A DNA stretch of 12,093 nucleotides from Pseudoruminococcus_B sp937901805 (GTDB taxonomy: Bacteria; Bacillota; Clostridia; Oscillospirales; Ruminococcaceae): assembly GCA_963560245.1 (NCBI GenBank), contig CAUWNS010000043.1:1-12093 (forward strand), read 5' to 3'. This document shows positions 5,492-12,046 of the stretch, piece by piece. How positions within the stretch are numbered: position 1 is the stretch's first letter; each line of letters starts with the position of its first letter. The position numbers and the translations under genes are program-made. Under the pieces are notes generated by a model. The model did not search any database and was not told where the DNA came from. It was given only the letters and a program-made list of their open reading frames with translations.

Positions 5492-6922
5492 ATGAAAACA
5501 AGAATAGAGTCTGACTCCGTCGGAAGCTTGGAAGTCCCTGTAGACGCATATTATGGCGTACAGTCCCTGCGTGCAAAAAATAACTTCCCGATTACCGGAA
5601 GAGTGATGCACCCAGAATTGATCACCAGTCTCGCCTACATAAAAAAAGCAGCTGCCATGGCTAACCGGAACGCCGGCAAGCTGGATGAGAAAATTGCGGA
5701 CGCCATCATCCAGGCCTGTGACGAAATTATTGCAGGAGGACTGCGTGACCAATTTATTGTAGACGCAATCCAGGGCGGCGCCGGCACCTCTGCAAACATG
5801 AACGCAAACGAGGTTATTGCAAACAGGGCAATTGAAATCCTTGGCGGGCAAAAAGGAGATTATTCGATTGTCCATCCAAACGACCATGTCAACATGGCTC
5901 AGTCAACCAACGACGTGTATCCGACAGCCGGTAAACTGACTGTTCTTACTCTTTTGCCGAAAACCATTTTCCAACTCGAGCGCCTGCATGACGCACTGGA
6001 GGAAAAAGGCGAAGAATTTGACGACGTTGTCAAAATGGGGCGTACTCAGCTGCAGGACGCAGTTCCTATCCGTCTTGGCCAGTCTTTCCATGCATTTGCC
6101 AATGCAGTCAAACGCGACATCAACCGCATGCACAAGGCTGCAAAGGATATGCGTACCATCAATATGGGCGGTACTGCAATTGGAACAGCTATTAATGTAA
6201 GCCCGGATTATTTTGACCACATTGCCGATTATCTGCGCCAGGTTACCAAACTGCCGGTTCTGATGGCAGACGACCTGATTGACGCTACCCAGAACCTGGA
6301 CGGTTTTGTCAACGTCTCTGGAATTGTCAAGACCTGTGCGGTTACTCTTTCCAAGATGTGCAACGACTTCCGTCTGCTCTCTTCCGGCCCGAGAACCGGC
6401 ATGTTCGAGATTAATCTTCCTGCAAAGCAAAACGGTTCTTCCATTATGCCGGGAAAAGTCAACCCGGTTATTCCGGAAGTTGTTTCTCAGGTGGCGTTCA
6501 ACATTATTGGAAACGACACTGCTATCACTATGGCGGCAGAAGCCGGCCAGTTGGAACTCAACGCATTTGAACCGGTTATTTTCTATAACATCTTTGAATC
6601 CCTGGAAACATTGGCGGGTGCGGTTCAGACTCTGGTGGACAACTGTGTCCTCGGCATTACTGCAAACCGCGAGCACTGCCTGAGCCTGGTTGAACACAGT
6701 GTCGGTATGATCACTGCACTCTGCCCGTTCATTGGGTACAAAAAGGCGGCAGAACTTGCAAAAGAATCCCTGAAAACCGGTGAGCCAATCCGTCAGCTGG
6801 TTGTGAAAAAGGGTATTAAGACCCAGGAAGAGGTTGACGAAATCCTCAACCCGATTACCATGACCTTCTCTGAGAAAGAACTCAACGAGCATCCGGAATA
6901 CCTCAAGAGAAGAGCTCACTAA
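5492..6922 (+). CDS. aspA: Aspartate ammonia-lyase (aspartase)
   Basis: Reversibly deaminates L-aspartate to fumarate and ammonia (EC 4.3.1.1) in the cytoplasm. The 476 residues are the usual length for this tetrameric aspartase/fumarase superfamily. Visible motifs are the N-terminal AYYGVQSLRAKNNFPITG (19-36), GAGTSANMNANEVIANRA (97-113), AQSTNDVYPTA (136-146), GRTQLQDAVP (183-192) and the superfamily signature GSSIMPGKVNPV (315-326), which carries the catalytic serine (S316 by analogy). The NFPITG start and the PVIPEVVSQVAFNIIGND run favour aspartase over class II fumarase. The start at 5492 is supported by GAGAGG 9 nt upstream; the in-frame ATG at 5468 has no ribosome binding site. The neighbouring Fe-S fumarase genes would take the fumarate on to malate. 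Confidence 0.93.
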   Translation: MKTRIESDSVGSLEVPVDAYYGVQSLRAKNNFPITGRVMHPELITSLAYIKKAAAMANRNAGKLDEKIADAIIQACDEIIAGGLRDQFIVDAIQGGAGTSANMNANEVIANRAIEILGGQKGDYSIVHPNDHVNMAQSTNDVYPTAGKLTVLTLLPKTIFQLERLHDALEEKGEEFDDVVKMGRTQLQDAVPIRLGQSFHAFANAVKRDINRMHKAAKDMRTINMGGTAIGTAINVSPDYFDHIADYLRQVTKLPVLMADDLIDATQNLDGFVNVSGIVKTCAVTLSKMCNDFRLLSSGPRTGMFEINLPAKQNGSSIMPGKVNPVIPEVVSQVAFNIIGNDTAITMAAEAGQLELNAFEPVIFYNIFESLETLAGAVQTLVDNCVLGITANREHCLSLVEHSVGMITALCPFIGYKKAAELAKESLKTGEPIRQLVVKKGIKTQEEVDEILNPITMTFSEKELNEHPEYLKRRAH

Positions 6923-6944
6923 GAGTTTTTAAAACAGATAAAGC

Positions 6945-6975
6945 GGGCATGTACGAAAGCTACATGCCCCTTTTT
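6945..6975 (+). terminator. Terminator/attenuator between aspA and the fumarase genes
   Basis: GGGCATGTA (6945-6953) pairs perfectly with TACATGCCC (6961-6969), followed by C and five T (6971-6975). Only 23 nt separate it from the fumarase alpha start, which leaves room for the ribosome binding site but not for a separate promoter. Partial read-through is therefore likely, unless a promoter lies inside the 3' end of aspA. Confidence 0.85.
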
Positions 6976-6998
6976 CACGGAAAGGAGCCGTCGATTTT

Positions 6999-7850
6999 AT
7001 GGCAGCACGTGTTATTCAAGCAGAAAAAATCACCAGTGCAGTGGAAAAGCTGCTGCTGGACTGCAACTACTTTATTGGCAAAGATATTGCCTGCGCTTTT
7101 GAATGCTCTTTAAAAACAGAGAAATCCCCGATTGGCAAAGGTGTTATTGAACAACTGATCGAAAACAGCAAAATTGCAGCAGAGGAGCAGGTCCCCCTCT
7201 GTCAGGACACCGGGATGGCAGTCTTTTTTGTAGAATACGGACAAAATGTCGTTGTAGAAGGCGGTTCCTTTGAAGATGCTATCAATGAGGGCGTCCGCAA
7301 AGCATATGTGGGGGGATATCTGAGAAAATCCGTTGTCCGCGACCCCGTCCTTGACCGCGTCAACACCGGAGACAACACACCCGCGATTATCCATACCCGC
7401 ATTGTCCCCGGGGACAAGATCTCTATCCTGGCCGGTTCCAAAGGCTTTGGCAGCGAGAACATGTCCGCCATCAAAATGCTTACCCCAGGCGCCGGTCTGG
7501 ATGGAGTGAAAAAATTCATTCTGGATACGGTCGATCATGCAGGCCCTACTCCCTGTCCCCCGATGGTAATCGGCGTTGGAATCGGCGGCACCTTTGAGGA
7601 GTGCGCAATTCTTGCAAAGAAAGCCACCCTGCGTGCCGTGGATGAGCATAATCCGGATGAGCGGTATGCCGCTCTGGAAAAAGAACTCCTGGAAGAGGTC
7701 AACAAGATGGGGTTCGGGCCTGGAGGACTTGGCGGAAGTACAACGGCGCTTGGCCTGAACATTGAAGTTTATCCAACCCATATTGCGGGTATGCCGGTCG
7801 CAGTCAACATCTGCTGCCATGCTGCCCGCCATGGACATGTAACACTGTAA
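6999..7850 (+). CDS. Class I (Fe-S) fumarate hydratase, alpha subunit
   Basis: Catalytic half of the two-subunit, oxygen-sensitive fumarase (EC 4.2.1.2) that hydrates fumarate to L-malate. The 283 residues match the alpha (FumA N-terminal / TtdA-like) subunit. The [4Fe-4S] ligands are probably C68 in PLCQDTG (66-72), C186 in GPTPCPP (182-188) and C272 or C273 near the C-terminus (CCHAARH). AGSKGFGSENMSAIKML (145-161) and GFGPGGLGGSTTALGL (238-253) are typical family segments. Sequence alone does not exclude L-tartrate dehydratase, the same fold, but the position next to aspartase favours fumarase. The ribosome binding site AAAGGAG lies 11 nt before the ATG. The beta subunit follows after 12 nt. 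Confidence 0.9.
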   Translation: MAARVIQAEKITSAVEKLLLDCNYFIGKDIACAFECSLKTEKSPIGKGVIEQLIENSKIAAEEQVPLCQDTGMAVFFVEYGQNVVVEGGSFEDAINEGVRKAYVGGYLRKSVVRDPVLDRVNTGDNTPAIIHTRIVPGDKISILAGSKGFGSENMSAIKMLTPGAGLDGVKKFILDTVDHAGPTPCPPMVIGVGIGGTFEECAILAKKATLRAVDEHNPDERYAALEKELLEEVNKMGFGPGGLGGSTTALGLNIEVYPTHIAGMPVAVNICCHAARHGHVTL

Positions 7851-7862
7851 GGGGGAGCAAAC

Positions 7863-8414
7863 ATGACAAAGAGATTAACGCTTCCGCTCAAAGAGGAAGA
7901 TATTTTAAATTTGCGGGCTGGAGACAGCGTTCTTTTGACCGGCCCCATGATCACCGGAAGGGATGCGGCGCACAAGCGCCTGCATGAACTCCTTGCCCAG
8001 GGCAAAGAGCTTCCGATTGACATCAAAGGGGAAACCATCTATTATGTCGGGCCCGCTCCTGCAAAAGAAGGGCATGCCATTGGCCCGGCAGGTCCTACTT
8101 CCAGCTACCGGATGGATCAGTTCACCCCGGAACTGCTGGATCTGGGGCTCAAAGGCATCATCGGGAAGGGAATCCGCAACCAAGAGGTCATCGACAGCCT
8201 GGTGAAAAACAAAGCTGTCTACTTTGCCGCTATCGGCGGGGCTGCCGCCCTGCTCGCCCATTCCATCAAAAAAGCAGAAGTCCTCTGCTACGATGATTTG
8301 GGAACCGAGGCAATCCGCCGCCTGGAAGTAGAGGATTTCCCCTGCTTCGTCGCCATTGACTGCGAAGGGAACAACCTGTACGCAAGCGAAGCAAAAAAAT
8401 ACCGCGAGGACTAA
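7863..8414 (+). CDS. Class I (Fe-S) fumarate hydratase, beta subunit
   Basis: Second half of the Fe-S hydro-lyase. The beta subunit supplies substrate-binding residues and completes the active site on the alpha-subunit cluster. The 183 residues match the FumA C-terminal / TtdB-like domain. Characteristic segments are LLTGPMITGRDAAHKRL (24-40), GPAGPTSSYRMD (74-85), IGKGIRNQEV (100-109) and FAAIGGAAALLA (121-132). The ribosome binding site GGGGGAG lies just before the ATG and right after the alpha stop, giving tight translational coupling. A strong terminator follows 16 nt after the stop. The pair would feed aspartate-derived fumarate into malate in an anaerobe, which suits an oxygen-sensitive enzyme. 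Confidence 0.9.
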   Translation: MTKRLTLPLKEEDILNLRAGDSVLLTGPMITGRDAAHKRLHELLAQGKELPIDIKGETIYYVGPAPAKEGHAIGPAGPTSSYRMDQFTPELLDLGLKGIIGKGIRNQEVIDSLVKNKAVYFAAIGGAAALLAHSIKKAEVLCYDDLGTEAIRRLEVEDFPCFVAIDCEGNNLYASEAKKYRED

Positions 8415-8430
8415 TCCTTATTCAAACAAC

Positions 8431-8467
8431 AATGCCCGGAGAGAGTTTCTCTCCGGGCATTATTTTC
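8431..8467. terminator. Bidirectional terminator between convergent operons
   Basis: A perfect 14-bp stem (8431-8444 with 8448-8461) has a 3-nt loop. On the plus strand TATTTTCT follows and ends the aspA-fumarase operon. On the minus strand it immediately follows the lipoprotein stop at 8467, with only a broken T-rich run (TGTTGTTTG). Confidence 0.85.
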
Positions 8468-9072
8468 TATTCTGTCAGGCTTTCCAGGTACTCTACCAGT
8501 TCTGTAGGTTCTCCTCCCTCCACTTTATATGTCGGGAAAGTGCTGCCGTTTTGTGTCGTTACAAAATAAAAATTTTCCCCATCATCATATGGAAGAGTTG
8601 TCAAACTGAAAAACAGGGAATAGGAGTCTCTGCTTTTATACTCCAGTAGTTTTCCTTCCGTCATCAAATAGCGCCATGTATGATCCAAGGGTATCCACTG
8701 AACAACGCCATGTACATTTTCCCCTTGCAGGCGCGCCTGGTTTAACTGAAAAATTTTCTCGTATTCCTCTGGGACATTTGACACATCGTTCCCCTTTGGA
8801 AAGACCGTCCGCTTTCCATCATGGTAATAAATAATTTCATCCGGCCAGGGATAGGATTCCGGATTGTCTACATCGATTACATATCTCATTTCGTTGAGCC
8901 AGGTATCTCGCACCCAAGCATCCACAGTCCCTTCTTCAATCTCTGCACTGCTGCTTTCTTCAGACGGCGCGCTGCTGGAGGATTCCGAAATACCGGGGGA
9001 TGAGGAAGATGTACAGCCGACGACGGACATTGCAAGCAGGGTAATGAAAATCGATAGAAAAAATTTTTTCAT
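8467..9072 (-). CDS. Lipoprotein A, paralogue of the neighbouring lipoprotein, unknown function
   Basis: The 201 residues start with a lipoprotein signal peptide (MKKFFLSIFITLLAMSVVGC) with lipobox VVGC, so C20 would be lipidated and the protein tethered outside the membrane. A Ser/Glu-rich linker covers about 21-47. The remaining domain contains PDEIIYYHDGKR, EEYEKIFQLNQARL, LLEYKSRDSYSLFFSL and ends in EPTELVEYLESLTE. The same blocks, in the same order, occur in the lipoprotein encoded just upstream (9130-9693), so the two are tandem duplicates. I do not recognise the domain. It is the last gene of the operon, 57 nt after its paralogue, with a GAGGG ribosome binding site, and it ends against the terminator shared with the fumarase operon. 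Confidence 0.88.
   Translation of the reverse strand: MKKFFLSIFITLLAMSVVGCTSSSSPGISESSSSAPSEESSSAEIEEGTVDAWVRDTWLNEMRYVIDVDNPESYPWPDEIIYYHDGKRTVFPKGNDVSNVPEEYEKIFQLNQARLQGENVHGVVQWIPLDHTWRYLMTEGKLLEYKSRDSYSLFFSLTTLPYDDGENFYFVTTQNGSTFPTYKVEGGEPTELVEYLESLTE
8951..9072 (-). repeat. Direct repeat copy 1 (5' end of lipoprotein A)
   Basis: These 122 bp, coding for the signal peptide and the start of the Ser-rich linker, match 9572-9693 with about 7 differences and no gaps by eye. A second shared block lies at the 3' ends of the genes (8479-8511 and 9139-9171, one difference). The gene centres between them are much more divergent. Confidence 0.9.
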
Positions 9073-9129
9073 ATAAATCCCTCTGATTTCCTAAAATCTC
9101 TAAGAATTTTTAAATCTTCCTGTCTGCTA

Positions 9130-9693
9130 CTATATCACGCTTTCCAGGTACTCTACCAGTTCTGTGGGTTCCACGAGAGGTCCATACAGTCTTTGTGCGC
9201 GGCTATATTTTCCAATCTTTGTCAGTGTGGATATCCAGTTTGTATCTCCATCCTTGACTGGAGAGTTCAAACTAAAGTATACCGAGTTGTATTCTTCATA
9301 TTGATATTCCAAAAGGTCAGCATGTTTTTTATATTCCTCAATCTCCACAGAGGTCTGCAAAAAATCAAAATCCAAATCAAATTTTTCGGTAAAACGCCGT
9401 TGGTTTAACGCAAATATCTGTTTGTATTCCTCCATAGCCCCAGTAAACTCTATGGAACGCCCACTATCGTAAAAATATACGATTTTATCCGGATGAGGAA
9501 GCTGCGACCAATCCGACAGATCCAATGTTTCAAGGAATTTTTCCTCAGAAACGGAAGGGTTTTCCATTTCACTGCTTTCTTCAGACGGCGCGCTGCTGGA
9601 GGATTCCGGAACACCGGGGGACGGGGAAGGTGTACAGCCGATGACGGACATTGCAAGCAGGGTAATGAGAATCGATAGAAAAAATTTTTTCAT
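9130..9693 (-). CDS. Lipoprotein B, paralogue of the neighbouring lipoprotein, unknown function
   Basis: The 187 residues start with almost the same lipoprotein signal peptide as its neighbour (lipobox VIGC, C20) and a Ser/Pro/Glu-rich linker. The body contains PDKIVYFYDSGR, MEEYKQIFALNQRRF, ADLLEYQYEEYNSVYFSL and ends EPTELVEYLESVI, aligning block by block with lipoprotein A. The middle, about residues 95-125, has no clear match to A. The family is not recognised. The gene starts 15 nt after the stop of the caspase-fold gene, with GAGGTG about 8 nt before the ATG, so the two are co-transcribed and the lipoproteins may be partners, substrates or inhibitors of the secreted protease-like protein. 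Confidence 0.88.
   Translation of the reverse strand: MKKFFLSILITLLAMSVIGCTPSPSPGVPESSSSAPSEESSEMENPSVSEEKFLETLDLSDWSQLPHPDKIVYFYDSGRSIEFTGAMEEYKQIFALNQRRFTEKFDLDFDFLQTSVEIEEYKKHADLLEYQYEEYNSVYFSLNSPVKDGDTNWISTLTKIGKYSRAQRLYGPLVEPTELVEYLESVI
9572..9693 (-). repeat. Direct repeat copy 2 (5' end of lipoprotein B)
   Basis: Partner of 8951-9072: same length, about 94% identical by eye, in the same orientation, spaced 621 bp apart. This could seed unequal crossing over that deletes or multiplies a lipoprotein gene. Confidence 0.9.
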
Positions 9694-9708
9694 TATGGTT
9701 CACCTCAT

Positions 9709-11259
9709 TTACAGCCATGCCGTCCCATAGTAATAGGGATCGCCTTCAAAGCCGGGATTGCAGCCAACCCCGTGGATTGCCTGTGTTTCCTTTAAAGCAA
9801 GGATCACGCTGTCGTATACCGTATAATTTCCTACCCTTGGCCAAAATCTTTGACAAAACGCTGCAGCAATACCTGTTTGAACACTAATATTCCATCCTAC
9901 AAATGCTGTATCCGAATCAATCCCTCCAATATGGAACGCATTGAGCCAAGAACGCACACAAGCTTGATTAGATGAAAGACAGGCATCTAGAAATACAAGA
10001 TGGAAAATTTCATCCACACTATCTGCCCGAACTGTCCATGTTGCATCGTAAGGAACACCAGGTTTATCTAAATAACCAAATATTTGATGGACATTAGTAC
10101 CACTTATTTGTTTTCCATGACAGGCTAAATACAGTCCTACACTTCCATTATATTCCAAAACCCAGCGAATGTCATCCTCCACAAGAGGCTGGTTCACTGG
10201 CTGGAACCCGTAGGGCTGCTCATATCCTAGTCTACGGAACGCATTAGCTGCCCACTCAATTCTACTTTGAGAACTTTCAAATCCTGTTTCCGCACACATT
10301 GCGCGCGCAGAAGGCCCCTGTATCTCTCCTCCTCCGAGGATTTCCCCAGTGAGGGCGTCTATATAAACAACAGCCGCGGTCCCGATTTCAAGTTTCCAGG
10401 CCAAACGGATAAAATCCGCTTCTTTATAGAGAGGTCCATTTTCTTCCCAATAGAAATTGGGCCGAAAATAGGTAAGATCTGTTGTAAGGGTCTCCGGCTG
10501 CTCAAACAGGGAGAGTACTGGCTGCGCAAAATCCAGAGCCTGTTCTTTTGTGACCAGAGGTTCTGTGGCATTCGGCTGTATCTGGTTGCTACCAAACGTC
10601 ATCAGAGATCCGTCTTTTGAATCCACAAAGGCATTGACCATGTCATAGGGATTGAGCAGACCATCCCCCAGATCCCTGTACCAAACCAAAGTCCATACGC
10701 TTTCATGTACTGTCGTATTACATTCCACCAAAAGGTAATCCTGTAATTGCAGCATCTGCTCCAGTTCTTCTATGACAGGATCCATCTGGTTTCTCATGGT
10801 CAGCATATATACATCGGAATGCCCCTGCTGTGTATGTACTAATTTTTCTGAAGATTCCGGATTTGGAATATCCTGATAATTGATATAATCAATCAGATTT
10901 CCATCCTCGTCAAACTGCACTTCCGCATTGGAAAACTCTACCCGGTATGATGTCCGACCAATCACTTGGTCTTCTACAAGTTCCATTTTTTCAATATGGG
11001 AAACATCTGTCTCCAATTGAGTAAGAACCTGTCTGGACTGTTTATCTGAAATATTTTCCAATGGCTGTTCCACTTCCTGCAATACCGTCTCTACCGGTTG
11101 ATTAGAATCCCAGTATTCCCTCGTTACCTTCTGCAAGACCGGGGGCTGCAATCCACCATTGTCCATGGACACTGCCAACGACTGAAACTGGCTGCAAGTA
11201 AATAGGACAATGATTGTAACAAACACACTGCTAAACTTTATAAAGTTACTTTTTTTCAT
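9709..11259 (-). CDS. Secreted protein with PepSY-like N-terminal region and caspase-fold (clan CD) C-terminal domain
   Basis: The 516 residues start with a signal peptide (MKKSN, hydrophobic 9-22, likely cleavage near SLA-VS at 29/30). There is no lipobox and no later membrane segment, so it is probably exported. Residues 60-315 contain three PepSY-like strand units ending in a D-x-x-(T/D)-G turn: VQFDEDGNLI (114-123), AFVDSKDGSLMTFG (210-223) and VVYIDALTGEILGGG (297-311). The C-terminal domain shows a clan CD cysteine-peptidase dyad: a hydrophobic strand leading to H381-G382 (VGLYLACHG), and a strand leading to D425-A426-C427 (HLVFLDACLSS). After these come AFVGWNISVQTGIAAAFCQRFW and a TVYDSVILALKET helix, as in gingipain/caspase-like folds. 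The N-terminal part may be an inhibitory prodomain. The ribosome binding site GAGGAGG lies 5 nt before the ATG. It is the first large gene of the operon. No exact family is recognised. Confidence 0.75.
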   Translation of the reverse strand: MKKSNFIKFSSVFVTIIVLFTCSQFQSLAVSMDNGGLQPPVLQKVTREYWDSNQPVETVLQEVEQPLENISDKQSRQVLTQLETDVSHIEKMELVEDQVIGRTSYRVEFSNAEVQFDEDGNLIDYINYQDIPNPESSEKLVHTQQGHSDVYMLTMRNQMDPVIEELEQMLQLQDYLLVECNTTVHESVWTLVWYRDLGDGLLNPYDMVNAFVDSKDGSLMTFGSNQIQPNATEPLVTKEQALDFAQPVLSLFEQPETLTTDLTYFRPNFYWEENGPLYKEADFIRLAWKLEIGTAAVVYIDALTGEILGGGEIQGPSARAMCAETGFESSQSRIEWAANAFRRLGYEQPYGFQPVNQPLVEDDIRWVLEYNGSVGLYLACHGKQISGTNVHQIFGYLDKPGVPYDATWTVRADSVDEIFHLVFLDACLSSNQACVRSWLNAFHIGGIDSDTAFVGWNISVQTGIAAAFCQRFWPRVGNYTVYDSVILALKETQAIHGVGCNPGFEGDPYYYGTAWL

Positions 11260-11278
11260 ATGTCCTCCTCTTTCCCTT

Positions 11279-11314
11279 TCACAGTAATCTTCTGTTCCCG
11301 CATTTCCTTCTCAT
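11279..11314 (-). CDS. 11-residue leader peptide ORF
   Basis: MRRKCGNRRLL is encoded directly upstream of the caspase-fold gene. It has a stronger ribosome binding site (AAGGAGGAG, about 8 nt before the ATG) than most genes here and lies about 20 nt after the predicted transcription start. Its stop is 19 nt before the next start codon, so ribosomes ending here could reinitiate. The peptide is rich in arginine (four of eleven). It may be a translational leader or only a decoy ribosome site; conservation cannot be judged from one sequence. Confidence 0.4.
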   Translation of the reverse strand: MRRKCGNRRLL

Positions 11315-11338
11315 GGGAATCTCCTCCTTTATAACACT

Positions 11339-11367
11339 ATTTTACCAAATATTTATAGAATAATCAA
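11339..11367 (-). promoter_or_regulatory. Promoter of the caspase-fold / lipoprotein operon
   Basis: On the minus strand, -35 TTGATT (11362-11367), a 17-nt spacer and -10 TAAAAT (11339-11344) with a TGG extension before the -10. The start is predicted near 11332. Between this promoter and the divergent one at 11436 lies about 70 bp of almost pure A/T, which could favour DNA bending or an UP element. Confidence 0.72.
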
Positions 11368-11435
11368 ATATTATTTCTTTACTTAATTATATTATTTTAT
11401 ATAATTTTTATAAATCAAATATGTCATTTTAAGAG

Positions 11436-11464
11436 TTGACAAATTCACAAGTTGTATTTATAAT
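11436..11464 (+). promoter_or_regulatory. Consensus promoter of the Phd-like gene
   Basis: A perfect -35 TTGACA (11436-11441), a 17-nt spacer and a perfect -10 TATAAT (11459-11464). Such a strong promoter usually needs a repressor; see the palindrome at 11466-11481. Confidence 0.9.
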
Positions 11465-11465
11465 A

Positions 11466-11481
11466 GATTCATTGATGAATC
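11466..11481 (+). promoter_or_regulatory. Palindromic operator candidate at the transcription start
   Basis: GATTCATTGATGAATC has perfect 7-bp arms and a 2-bp centre and begins one base after the -10, covering the predicted start at about 11471. That position would block initiation if a dimeric repressor bound. The protein encoded just downstream has an antitoxin-like N-terminus, so self-repression is the simplest model. Confidence 0.6.
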
Positions 11482-11504
11482 ACTTTATGGAAGGAGTTGA
11501 TTTT

Positions 11505-12014
11505 ATGATAATTCACAGTGAACAGATCATATCCTGGAATGATCTTGGTGGAGATCCCAGCCCGGTTCTCGAGCAGTTAAGGGAAAATTCCCCGCTAATT
11601 GTCTTTCAGGAGAATCTACCCAAATTTGTCCTGCTGCCAGTGGAAGAATATGAATCACTTATTTCAAGAGGTGATTCACATCAGAATGAAAGACGTCCCA
11701 CGGGAATTCCCGGAGAGAAAATCGGCCCATTTATCCGGCGCACTATGCGGAGGCTGTTTGCAGATCACATTCTTTCCCAAAATGAAATTCACCAGCTCTG
11801 CGATCAGGAATACTGCCGCCGGGTACTGCACCAGACATTCCCGGTATTAAAACGTTATGATCCCCGCAGACCGCTGTCTGAACAGAAGAAAATCAATGGG
11901 TATTCCCGCTATTATGATCTCATTCTGAATCAGGAAGGCGAACAGTTCCTCCTCTCCAATCACTGGATTGAAGCGAAACGTCCCGCTTTCCTGACATGGC
12001 TCAACGGAAGATAA
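11505..12014 (+). CDS. Phd/YefM-like N-terminal domain fused to an uncharacterised C-terminal domain
   Basis: The 169-residue protein starts at 11505, where GGAAGGAG lies 8 nt upstream. The frame is open back to 11436, but that part contains the promoter. Residues 1-55 look like a Phd/YefM antitoxin fold: I-x-S-W-N-D-L, a helix (PVLEQLRENSP), then the strand pair LIVFQENLPKFVLLPVEEYESLI. Residues 56-72 form a polar linker. Residues 73-169 form a second domain: GPFIRRTMRRLFADHILSQN, EIHQLCDQEYCRRV, TFPVLKRYDP, NGYSRYYDLI, EQFLLSNHW and a final FLTWLNGR. A similar arrangement, an RRTMRRLF-type helix then an aromatic strand and a final F-x-x-WL, recurs in uncharacterised bacterial proteins, but I cannot name it. 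No toxin gene follows within the window. It is likely a DNA-binding autoregulator. Confidence 0.75.
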   Translation: MIIHSEQIISWNDLGGDPSPVLEQLRENSPLIVFQENLPKFVLLPVEEYESLISRGDSHQNERRPTGIPGEKIGPFIRRTMRRLFADHILSQNEIHQLCDQEYCRRVLHQTFPVLKRYDPRRPLSEQKKINGYSRYYDLILNQEGEQFLLSNHWIEAKRPAFLTWLNGR

Positions 12015-12046
12015 CCCGAGGAGAAAAGCGCGGCCCTGCCCTGATA

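Noticed and set aside
5903..6919. Long 338-codon open frame antisense to aspA
   Set aside because: It mirrors a highly conserved aspartase frame, has no ribosome binding site and has no family resemblance. It is a shadow of codon bias.
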